The notes under the pieces are model-generated. The model saw nothing but the letters and a program-made list of their open reading frames with translations, was not told the origin of the DNA and made no database searches. A stretch of DNA of 5,970 nt from JAPLJC01 sp052326585 (GTDB lineage Bacteria > Desulfobacterota > Desulfobaccia > Desulfobaccales > 0-14-0-80-60-11), in contig JBKQLU010000027.1 in assembly GCA_052326585.1 (NCBI GenBank), forward strand, positions 1-5,970. Reading direction: 5' to 3'. Shown here piece after piece: positions 1 through 5,824 of this stretch (position 1 is its first letter; each line of letters begins with the position of its first letter). The position numbers were made by a program, and so were the translations under genes.

Positions 1-1
1 A

Positions 2-769
2 GGCGGCTCACTGGTTCTGGAGGGCGTCAAAGATTCCCCCAAGGCCGCGCCCTCCGGCGACACGCTCTATGACCTGCTGGGCGGGGAAGTTCAGGTCTAC
101 ATCTTTAAACAGCAGAGCCGGACCTGGCCACAGCCCATGGGGCGCGGTTCCTGGGTTTCCCGGAGTTCCCCGGGCGGCTGCCCCGACCCCAGGGTGGACC
201 TGTTGATCAACAAGTATGCCGGGGCTTACGGGGTGGACCCGGCCCTGGTGCGCGCCGTGATGCGCAACGAATCGGATTTCAATCCCATGGCGGTTTCTCC
301 CAAAGGGGCCCAGGGGTTGATGCAGTTGATGCCAGGCACTGCCGCCCTCATGGGCGTCCAAGACCCCTTCGACCCGGAACAGAACATCGCCGGGGGGGTG
401 GGCTATCTGCGCCAATGCCTGGACCGCTTCGGCCACAATGTCCCCCTGGCGGTGGCCGCCTATAACGCCGGCCCCGACGCGGTGGCCAGGTATTGCGCCA
501 TCCCCCCGTACCAGGAGACCCAACTCTTCGTCCAAAACGTTATGGGTAGTTACGGCCTCGGCAGCCCCAATCAGCCGCCCTACAACGCCGCCGCCAGGGG
601 AGCCGCCAACCCCGCCGGCAATGCTAAGGCCGGCCCCCCGGTGCTGAGTAAGACCGCGGCGGCCCAGGAGAAAGACCGCAACGGACCCCACCGCTCCAAG
701 GCCAAGATCATCGAAGTCCACCCCCAGAAGTTCCGGACGACCCAGGCCATCTCCGTGCTCAAAGATTGA
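2..769 (+). CDS. Lytic transglycosylase, SLT domain (5' partial)
   Basis: Likely a periplasmic murein lytic transglycosylase that cleaves the MurNAc-GlcNAc bond of peptidoglycan. The reading frame is open from the window edge, so the N-terminus and any signal peptide are missing. An internal ATG at 137 lacks a ribosome binding site, and coding-like sequence precedes it. The SLT fold covers about residues 65-170 of the visible 255: NKYAGAYGVDPALVRAVMRN is followed by the catalytic glutamate of an ES-F-P motif (codon 269-271), then the hallmark GAQGLMQLMPGTA and, further on, VAAYNAGP. These match family 1 (Slt/MltC-like) transglycosylases. The C-terminal ~60 residues are Ala/Pro/Lys-rich and look disordered. 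The first ~60 visible residues are unassigned. The gene ends at TGA 767-769, and the downstream promoter suggests the next genes form a separate unit. The family call is firm; the precise subtype is not. Confidence 0.9.
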   Translation, partial: GGSLVLEGVKDSPKAAPSGDTLYDLLGGEVQVYIFKQQSRTWPQPMGRGSWVSRSSPGGCPDPRVDLLINKYAGAYGVDPALVRAVMRNESDFNPMAVSPKGAQGLMQLMPGTAALMGVQDPFDPEQNIAGGVGYLRQCLDRFGHNVPLAVAAYNAGPDAVARYCAIPPYQETQLFVQNVMGSYGLGSPNQPPYNAAARGAANPAGNAKAGPPVLSKTAAAQEKDRNGPHRSKAKIIEVHPQKFRTTQAISVLKD

Positions 770-846
770 TCGCGGCGCCCACCCCGGCCGGGCCCCAGGC
801 TGCCTTAAGGGCTAAGACCGATCCGGGAAAAAAGCGGCGCGCCAAG

Positions 847-875
847 TTGACTTCCATTTTTCCCTGTCATAAATT
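847..875 (+). promoter_or_regulatory. Candidate sigma70 promoter for the Mg2+ operon
   Basis: TTGACT at 847-852 matches the -35 consensus at five of six positions. With a 17-base spacer, TAAATT at 870-875 is an acceptable -10; CATAAA at 868-873 with a 15-base spacer is an alternative. Transcription would begin at about 881-884, exactly where the riboswitch aptamer starts, which strengthens the call. The stretch from 770 to 846 shows nothing I can name: it is GC-rich, with no convincing terminator for the upstream gene. Confidence 0.6.
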
Positions 876-880
876 AAAGC

Positions 881-1041
881 TACCTCAGTTAGGTGAGGCG
901 TCTGCATAGACAGAAGCCACTGCCCAGAAACGTCGAGAGACGCCAATGGGCCGAACAGGTATCACCGGATTAAGGTTTTACTTAACGTGGCTGAGCCGAT
1001 AGCTCTACGTTATGCAGTGCCGAAGCTCCACGAGTGAGGAA
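881..1041 (+). ncRNA. M-box (ykoK leader) Mg2+ riboswitch aptamer
   Basis: This leader RNA senses Mg2+ and controls the operon that follows. Conserved M-box blocks are recognisable: GTTAGGTGAGGC (888-899), GCCACTGCCCAGAAACGTC (916-934), GACGCCAATGGG (939-950) and AACAGG. The helices can be paired by eye: P1 883-887 with 1035-1039, a 7-bp stem 902-908 with 1011-1017, 915-920 with 987-992, 922-926 with 947-951, a GNRA-capped hairpin 931-934 with 939-942, and 970-974 with 981-985. The family (Rfam RF00380) binds several Mg2+ ions, is best known upstream of Bacillus mgtE, and represses when Mg2+ is high. The genes downstream, an MgtE-like sensor and an NRAMP-related transporter, fit that role. 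Confidence 0.95.
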
Positions 1042-1075
1042 GGTCGAAAGCCGGCGTTTCCACTAAGGGCCTTCC
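1038..1075 (+). promoter_or_regulatory. Antiterminator of the M-box expression platform
   Basis: GGAAGGTC (1038-1045) can pair with the 5' arm of the terminator at 1068-1075 (eight pairs, one of them G-U). An inner helix, GAAA 1046-1049 with TTTC 1057-1060, extends the structure. Bases 1038-1039 are also the end of the P1 3' strand (1035-1039). P1 formation in the Mg2+-bound state therefore disrupts this hairpin and frees the terminator. The pairing is seen in the sequence; the switching logic follows from the known family mechanism. Confidence 0.75.
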
Positions 1076-1098
1076 GCGGCGTGGGAGGCCCTTTTTCT
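1066..1098 (+). terminator. Intrinsic terminator of the M-box riboswitch
   Basis: A 10-bp stem, AGGGCCTTCC (1066-1075) with GGGAGGCCCT (1083-1092), has a single G-U pair and a 7-base loop, and runs directly into TTTTTCT. It lies between the aptamer and the first ribosome binding site and is mutually exclusive with the antiterminator, so it is a regulated attenuator rather than the end of the upstream gene's transcript. Confidence 0.9.
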
Positions 1099-1129
1099 AG
1101 AGCATACGCCCAGGGAGGTGCGGGGCAGC

Positions 1130-2437
1130 ATGGGAAATAAGGCGGATGTCCAGGTACTTGGGGAATTTTTCTTCAGCCAGCTCCTGGGGACCCCGATTTA
1201 CGACCGGGAGGGGCGGCAGGTGGGGCAGTTGCGGGATCTGGCCATCAGTTGGGAGGGCGAGACTCCCAAGGTGGCGGCCATCAAGTATGCCAAAGGGGTC
1301 CAGGAACATATCCCGGTGGAGCAGGTAGAGGAAGTGCTGCTCACCGGGATCAGACTCAAGGGGTCCCTGGAAGCAGAAAGCCTCATCCCCATGCAGCCCG
1401 ACGAGATTTACATGGGCAAGTGGCTGATGGATAAACAGATCATCGACACCAAAGGGGCCAAGGTGGTCCGGGTCAATGACATCAAGCTCTTTTGGCTTAA
1501 GATCGGCCCGCGCCAATATCTCCTGCCGGTGGCGGTGGACATCGGTTTGCGGGGCCTGGCGCGGCGCCTGGGAGTGGAGTTTTTGTTCAAGAAAAAGGCC
1601 AACCATTTTGTCTGGTGGCAATCGATCCAGCACCTGGAGGAGAAGACCGCCAATCTGCAATTGATCTCGGAAAAATCGCAACTCGACAAACTCCACCCCG
1701 CCGATCTGGCGGATATCTTGGAAGACCTCGATTACAAGAAGAGAACCGACTTCATCGAAGACCTGGACGTGGAGACCATGGCTGAGGCCGTCGCGGAAAT
1801 GGAGCCGGACATCCAGATGGAGATCCTCGACCACCTGGACAGCCGCCAGGCCGCGGAACTCCTGCAGGAGATGCCCCCGGACGAGGCCGCCGATCTGTTG
1901 GGGGAGTTGACCGAGGAGAAATCCGCCGAACTCCTGAAGCTCATGGAACCGGAGGAGGCCCAAGAAGTCCGGGAACTGATGGAGTACGAAGAAGGGACCG
2001 CCGGGGCCCTGATGACCACCGAATACATCGGTTTGCCGCCGGAACTCACCGTCGCCGAGGCCTTCGCGCGGCTGCGGAAACTGGCGGCGGCTGCGGAGAC
2101 CATCTACTATCTCTATATTCTGGACGAGGAGGAAACCCTGCTGGGAGTTCTCTCTCTGAGGGACCTGCTGATTGCCGAGCCGGAAACCGGTTTGCAGGAC
2201 CTGATGCAGACCAGGATTATCTCGGTGCTCCCGGAAGATTCGAACCAGCTCGTGACGGAACTTATCGACAAATATGCCCTCCTGGCCTTGCCGGTGGTGG
2301 ACGAGAGCGGCAAGCTGGAGGGCATCATCACGGTGGACGACGTCCTGGAAATGCTGATCCCGGACCGTGCCAGTCTGGAGACCTTTGCCAATTTCTTCGT
2401 CAGCAAGCGCTCGGCCAGGGGAGGTAAGGAGTCTTGA
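1130..2437 (+). CDS. PRC-barrel / MgtE N / CBS-pair protein without a channel domain
   Basis: A predicted cytosolic Mg2+-sensor-like protein of 435 residues. ATG 1130 is preferred because GGGAGGTG (1113-1120) sits 9 bases upstream; GTG 1118, four codons earlier, would overlap that site. In order: a PRC-barrel-like region (about 8-90, containing GTPIYDREGRQVGQLRDL), a second one (about 95-155, containing GKWLMDKQIIDTKGAKVVRV), the helical MgtE N domain (about 185-290, with LHPADLADILEDL and repeated acidic helices), the linker motif YEEGTAGALMT, then two CBS motifs (about 292-350 and 355-415). In true MgtE channels this cytosolic part binds Mg2+ and closes a C-terminal five-helix pore. Here the protein ends after the CBS pair, with no membrane segment. 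It is not a frameshifted MgtE, because the next frame encodes an unrelated transporter. The M-box leader and the overlap with that transporter suggest it regulates the transporter. This role is inferred. Confidence 0.9.
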   Translation: MGNKADVQVLGEFFFSQLLGTPIYDREGRQVGQLRDLAISWEGETPKVAAIKYAKGVQEHIPVEQVEEVLLTGIRLKGSLEAESLIPMQPDEIYMGKWLMDKQIIDTKGAKVVRVNDIKLFWLKIGPRQYLLPVAVDIGLRGLARRLGVEFLFKKKANHFVWWQSIQHLEEKTANLQLISEKSQLDKLHPADLADILEDLDYKKRTDFIEDLDVETMAEAVAEMEPDIQMEILDHLDSRQAAELLQEMPPDEAADLLGELTEEKSAELLKLMEPEEAQEVRELMEYEEGTAGALMTTEYIGLPPELTVAEAFARLRKLAAAAETIYYLYILDEEETLLGVLSLRDLLIAEPETGLQDLMQTRIISVLPEDSNQLVTELIDKYALLALPVVDESGKLEGIITVDDVLEMLIPDRASLETFANFFVSKRSARGGKES

Positions 2438-3672
2438 ATCCCAGGCTGGCCAACCTATCCCGGAGATTCTGGATCTTTCTGGTGATCCTGGGGCCGGGCA
2501 TCATCACCGCCAACGTGGACAACGATGCCGGCGGCATCACCACTTACTCCGTGGCCGGCGCCACTCTGGGCAATAAGCTCCTGTGGACCATGATCCCCAT
2601 GACCCTGGCCCTCATCGTCGTCCAGGAGATGTGCGCCCGCATGGGGGCGGTCACCGGTAAGGGCCTGGCGGACCTGATCCGGGAGCGCACCGGGGTGAAA
2701 TGGACCGCCTTCATTATGTTGACGCTGCTGCTGGCCGACCTGGGCAATACCGTCTGCGAATTTGCCGGGGTGGCGGCCAGCATGGAGCTCTTCGGGGTGA
2801 CCAAGTATATCGCCGTGCCCCTGGGAGCGCTGGGTATCTGGGTGCTGGTGATCAGAAAATCCTATAAATTCGTGGAAAAGGTCTTTTTGGCTGCCTGTGT
2901 CCTCTACCTCACCTACCTGGCGTCGGGATACATGGCGCATCCCTCCTGGGCGGAGGTCGGGCGCGAGCTGGTCATTCCCAATTTCAGCTTTGACAGCAAC
3001 TATCTGACTATCCTGGTCGGGGTGATCGGCACCACCATCGCCCCCTGGATGCAGTTCTACATCCAGTCGGCAGTGGTGGAAAAGGGCATCACCGTAAAGG
3101 ATTATCGCTACTGTAAGTGGGATGTGATCTCGGGCTGCTTCATGACCAATATCGTCGCCCTGTTTATCATCGTAGCCTGCGCCGCCACCATTCATGTCCA
3201 CGGGATTAAGATCGAAACCGCCAAGGAGGCCGCCCTGGCCCTGGGGCCGCTGGCGGGCAAATGGGCCCAATGGCTTTTTGCCCTGGGGCTGTTGAACGCC
3301 TCGCTCTTTTCTGCCTCCATCCTGCCGCTGGCCACCTCCTACTACGTCTGTGAGGCCTTCGGCTTCGAAGCCGGAGTCAACCGTTCCTGGAAAGAGGCGC
3401 CGGTCTTTTACTGGCTTTACACCCTGCTCATCGCCATCGGCGCCGCGGTGATCCTCATCCCGAATATGCCCCTGATCCTGGTGATGTTTTGGTCTCAGGT
3501 GGTCAACGGGGTGCTCTTGCCCTTTGTCCTCATCTTCATGCTCATTTTGATCAACAATAGAGACCTCATGGGGGTTTACGTCAACAGCTGGACCTTTAAT
3601 ATCATCTCCTGGGTTACGGTGGGGGTGATGATCATCTTGACCCTGATGATGGTGGCCACTTCCTTTTTTTAG
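2434..3672 (+). CDS. NRAMP-related Mg2+ transporter (NRMT-like)
   Basis: An integral membrane transporter of 412 residues with 11 predicted helices (about 12-37, 46-70, 90-115, 124-140, 147-165, 189-213, 235-256, 278-305, 324-343, 345-375, 387-409). The NRAMP fold is clear from GPGIITANV in helix 1 and ARMGAVTGKGLADLIRERTG after helix 2. The metal-site motifs differ from Mn2+/Fe2+ NRAMPs: helix-1 DPGN is D31-A-G-G34, and the helix-6 A-x-I-M-P-H pattern reads T200-T-I-A203-P-W205, losing the sulfur ligand that favours soft transition metals. Such changes mark NRAMP-related Mg2+ transporters (NRMTs), and M-box control supports Mg2+ as substrate. The start is TTG 2434, with GGAGGT 8 bases upstream, and it overlaps the preceding TGA, so translation is probably coupled. 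The gene ends in tandem TAG stops. Mn2+ may also be carried. Confidence 0.9.
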   Translation: MNPRLANLSRRFWIFLVILGPGIITANVDNDAGGITTYSVAGATLGNKLLWTMIPMTLALIVVQEMCARMGAVTGKGLADLIRERTGVKWTAFIMLTLLLADLGNTVCEFAGVAASMELFGVTKYIAVPLGALGIWVLVIRKSYKFVEKVFLAACVLYLTYLASGYMAHPSWAEVGRELVIPNFSFDSNYLTILVGVIGTTIAPWMQFYIQSAVVEKGITVKDYRYCKWDVISGCFMTNIVALFIIVACAATIHVHGIKIETAKEAALALGPLAGKWAQWLFALGLLNASLFSASILPLATSYYVCEAFGFEAGVNRSWKEAPVFYWLYTLLIAIGAAVILIPNMPLILVMFWSQVVNGVLLPFVLIFMLILINNRDLMGVYVNSWTFNIISWVTVGVMIILTLMMVATSFF

Positions 3673-3673
3673 T

Positions 3674-3743
3674 AGTTGCCAGTAGCCAGTAGCCAGTTCC
3701 CAGTTTTTGCCTTTGACTTTTCTGCTCACTGCTCACTGCCACT
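3674..3743. repeat. Degenerate heptad tandem repeat, about ten units
   Basis: Seven-base units run in a single register from just after the stop codon: AGTTGCC, AGTAGCC, AGTAGCC, AGTTCCC, AGTTTTT, GCCTTTG, ACTTTTC, TGCTCAC, TGCTCAC, TGCCACT. The first half is built on AGTNGCC and the second on TGCTCAC. The reverse complement of the second half (GTGAGCA) resembles the first, giving a loose inverted layout. Similar phase continues weakly to about 3761. No coding function is apparent. Confidence 0.65.
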
Positions 3744-3783
3744 CTCCTTGCCACTTCTGCCCGGAGTGATTAACTTGCTAGCT

Positions 3784-3803
3784 CATCCGGCCAGGACCGG
3801 ATG
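3784..3803 (+). other. Perfect 7-bp hairpin
   Basis: CATCCGG (3784-3790) pairs perfectly with CCGGATG (3797-3803) across a 6-base loop. No T-run follows, so it is not a standard intrinsic terminator. It could stabilise the 3' end of the upstream transcript. Confidence 0.4.
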
Positions 3804-3811
3804 GAAGTCAG

Positions 3812-3844
3812 GCGCGGCCCGGCCTCTTTTTTAAGGGGCCGCGC
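3812..3844 (+). other. GC-rich hairpin just ahead of the SDR gene
   Basis: GCGCGGCCC (3812-3820) pairs perfectly with GGGCCGCGC (3836-3844) around a 15-base loop containing six T residues. It ends 6 bases before the GAGG ribosome binding site (3851-3854). An alternative, weaker stem AGGC (3810-3813) with GCCT (3822-3825) followed by CTTTTTT could act as a terminator for the Mg2+ operon. The role is undecided. Confidence 0.4.
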
Positions 3845-3862
3845 ATAGTCGAGGAAAATGGC

Positions 3863-4765
3863 ATGAGAGTCTTTATGACCGGGGGCACCGGCTTTGTCGG
3901 GGCCTATCTCTCCCGGGAACTGGTCCAGCAGGGACATGAGGTGACGATCCTCAGCCGCCGGGAGCAGCCCCCGGCCAGGCCGGCGCCCGGTATCACGATG
4001 ATCACCGGCGACCCCACCCAGGAGGGGTCCTGGATGAGGGCGGCCGCGGAACACCAGTGGATTATCAACCTGGCCGGGGCCTCCATCTTCGGCCGCTGGA
4101 GCCCGGCGTACAAGCAGGAGATCTACGCGAGCCGCATCCGCACCACTCGCAACCTGGTGATCGCCCTGGCCGGCGGGGACCGGCGGCAGCTTCTGTGCAG
4201 CACCTCGGCAGTGGGTTATTACGGGCCCCGGGGGGATGAGGTGCTCACCGAGGAGTCGCCCCAGGACCACTATTTCCTGGCCAAGCTGGGAGCGGACTGG
4301 GAGGCGGAGGCCCTGAAGGCCCGGGAGTTGGGGCTCAGGGTGGTGGTCACCCGCTTCGGCATCGTCTTGGGGAGGGGGGGAGGCGCCCTGAAACAGATGG
4401 CCCCCATGTTCCGCAGATTTCTGGGAGGCCCCCTGGGCTCCGGGGCACAGTGGTTTTCCTGGATTCACCTGGGGGACCTGGCCCGGGCCTTTGCCTTCAT
4501 CGGCGAGCATGCTGAAATCGACGGTCCGGTGAACTTCACCGCGCCCAACCCGGTGCGCAATCGGGACCTGGCCCGGGCCCTGGGCCGGGCGCTGCGCCGG
4601 CCGGCCTGGCTGCCGGCGCCGGCCTTCATGATCCGCCTGCTGATGGGAGAACTTGCCGAGTCCTTGCTGACCGGTCAGCGGGTCATCCCCAAGAGACTGC
4701 TGGACGCCGGGTTCTCCTTCGACTTCCCCACCATTGCGGCCGCTTTAAAGGATTTGCTCGGTTAG
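3863..4765 (+). CDS. TIGR01777 / SDR39U1-type NAD(P)-dependent epimerase-like protein
   Basis: An atypical extended short-chain dehydrogenase/reductase of 300 residues, the usual length for the TIGR01777 (E. coli YfcH-like) family; substrate unknown, presumably cytosolic. The N-terminal Rossmann nucleotide-binding motif is TGGTGFVG (6-13). Family landmarks follow: NLAGASIFGRWS (69-80), SR-RTT-NLV (90-99), CSTSAVGYYG (112-121), a DWEAEA segment (145-150), TRFGIVLGRGGGAL (163-176), and FSWIHLGDLARA (198-209). The C-terminal DUF1731-like part contains ESLLTGQRVIPKRLLDAGF. Y137-F-L-A-K141 forms a YxxxK arrangement, of interest because members often keep only FLA here. The start is ATG 3863, with GAGG 8 bases upstream; an ATG at 3858 runs into a stop after two codons. 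No strong own promoter is visible; TTGCCA (3748-3753) with an indifferent -10 is the best candidate. The gene converges on the methyltransferase gene. Confidence 0.9.
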   Translation: MRVFMTGGTGFVGAYLSRELVQQGHEVTILSRREQPPARPAPGITMITGDPTQEGSWMRAAAEHQWIINLAGASIFGRWSPAYKQEIYASRIRTTRNLVIALAGGDRRQLLCSTSAVGYYGPRGDEVLTEESPQDHYFLAKLGADWEAEALKARELGLRVVVTRFGIVLGRGGGALKQMAPMFRRFLGGPLGSGAQWFSWIHLGDLARAFAFIGEHAEIDGPVNFTAPNPVRNRDLARALGRALRRPAWLPAPAFMIRLLMGELAESLLTGQRVIPKRLLDAGFSFDFPTIAAALKDLLG

Positions 4766-4780
4766 AGACCAGCGAAGACT

Positions 4781-4800
4781 AGGGCCCCTTCCCGGCCTTT
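4781..4800 (+). terminator. Weak candidate terminator after the SDR gene
   Basis: AGGGCC (4781-4786) can pair with GGCCTT (4794-4799), including one G-U pair, over a 7-base loop, but only a short T-run follows. It lies in the 42-base gap between two convergent genes, where termination is expected. The call rests mostly on position. Confidence 0.3.
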
Positions 4801-4807
4801 GCCGCGG

Positions 4808-5824
4808 TTATGGCTTTGCCGCCAGCAAGACGCTGGCTTCCGGGCTGGTGGGGATGTGCGCCGGCGCCGTCAGCCCTTCCTCCTTGAGCCATTCCCCCAC
4901 CTCACCGTAGGTGTAGGCCCGGCCCCGGGGGGTGACGGCCAGCATGTGCACCCCGAACAGGGCGGCGCCCGGGGGGGTGCAGCCGTCGGGGTTGAGAAAG
5001 AAGTCCTGGATGGCCAGGCGGCCGCCGGGAACTATGGCCGCCGCGGCCTTACGGATGATGAGGCGGCACTGCTCCTGGTCGTGGCTGTGAAGGATTTGGG
5101 AGATCCAGATAAAATCGTAAGACGACCCGATGTCATCCTTGAGAAAGTTGCCGGTCAGGACGTTGATGCGGGAACTGAGGCCGTTTTTGGCGATGTTTTC
5201 CCGGGCGATATCGCCGGGCCCCGGCAGGTCGAAGACCGTAGCCTGCAAGTCCGGGTTGGCCTGGGCGAAGGCGATGGCATAGGTGGCCGGGCCGCCCCCC
5301 AGATCCAGGAGGCGGCGCACTCCGGATAACGGCAATTTCGCGGCTACCTGGGGCGCCAGGTCCCGGGCCACGGCGTGCATGCCCCAGATAAAGGCCTTAA
5401 CCCCCTCCTCGTCCCGGTGGGACCGGGTATCCACCCAGGTATCCGGTTCCACCCCCGGGGGATGGCCGGCCAGAACGGTGTGCTGGAGGTGGTTCCAGCC
5501 TCGCTCCCAGGTGTGTTCCAGGTGTTTGACGATGGCCCCGCGGTAGTCGTCTTGGCCCTGCACCAGGTAGCGGGAGGCGATCTCGCTGTTGTGGAAGTAA
5601 TCCACCTCCTTGACCAGCAGTCCCAGGGCCGCCAGGCCGTTCAGAAAGATGCCCGCCGCCCGGGCGTCGGCCTTGAGCCAGGCCGCGGCTTCCACGGCGC
5701 TGCGGGGTTCCACCAGAAAGTCGAACACGGCCAGGTTCACCGCCACGGTAAGCATCTTGGCCGCTCCGAATCCCCGGGCCATGGACATGATCTCTTCGAA
5801 ACCGCCTTCCGGGTCCAAAGTCAT
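4808..5824 (-). CDS. COMT-like SAM-dependent methyltransferase with dimerisation domain
   Basis: A class I methyltransferase of 338 residues in the PF00891 (Methyltransf_2) group, typically O- or C-methyltransferases for aromatic, polyketide or tetrapyrrole substrates. The N-terminal winged-helix dimerisation domain spans about 8-90 (ARGFGAAKMLTVAVNLAVFD opens it). The SAM-binding motif I is LDLGGGPATYA (173-183), followed by the acidic end of strand 2 in VFDLP (197-201), GNFLKDD (225-231), and VPGGRLAIQDFFLNPDG (265-281). The usual LHDWDDE-C catalytic-loop motif reads LHSHDQEQC (245-253). The first His is kept, but D-W is replaced by S-H, so chemistry and substrate cannot be assigned; BchU-like enzymes have similar length and layout. 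The ATG at 5822-5824 has AAGGGGA about 6 bases upstream on the minus strand. Neighbouring genes give no pathway hint. Confidence 0.85.
   Translation of the reverse strand: MTLDPEGGFEEIMSMARGFGAAKMLTVAVNLAVFDFLVEPRSAVEAAAWLKADARAAGIFLNGLAALGLLVKEVDYFHNSEIASRYLVQGQDDYRGAIVKHLEHTWERGWNHLQHTVLAGHPPGVEPDTWVDTRSHRDEEGVKAFIWGMHAVARDLAPQVAAKLPLSGVRRLLDLGGGPATYAIAFAQANPDLQATVFDLPGPGDIARENIAKNGLSSRINVLTGNFLKDDIGSSYDFIWISQILHSHDQEQCRLIIRKAAAAIVPGGRLAIQDFFLNPDGCTPPGAALFGVHMLAVTPRGRAYTYGEVGEWLKEEGLTAPAHIPTSPEASVLLAAKP

Noticed and set aside
137..139. ATG 137 as the true start of the transglycosylase
   Set aside because: No Shine-Dalgarno, and the frame stays open with plausible coding sequence to the window edge.
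8..721. A 237-residue minus-strand open frame opposite the transglycosylase
   Set aside because: The plus strand carries unmistakable SLT motifs; the antisense protein is Gly/His-rich and unrecognisable.
1118..1120. GTG 1118 as the start of the MgtE-like gene
   Set aside because: It lies within the ribosome binding site that serves ATG 1130 at good spacing.
1097..1963. A 288-residue minus-strand open frame opposite the MgtE-like gene
   Set aside because: No family resemblance, and it runs into the riboswitch terminator. The plus-strand gene explains the sequence.
2400..2440. A frameshift that has cut off the MgtE pore domain
   Set aside because: The sequence after the CBS pair encodes a complete NRAMP-type transporter and no MgtE membrane helices in any frame.
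2455..3729. A 424-residue open frame on the minus strand opposite the transporter
   Set aside because: It is rich in Gly, His, Asp and Gln with no recognisable domain, and is fully antisense to a clear NRAMP-fold gene. It is a shadow of GC-rich codon use.
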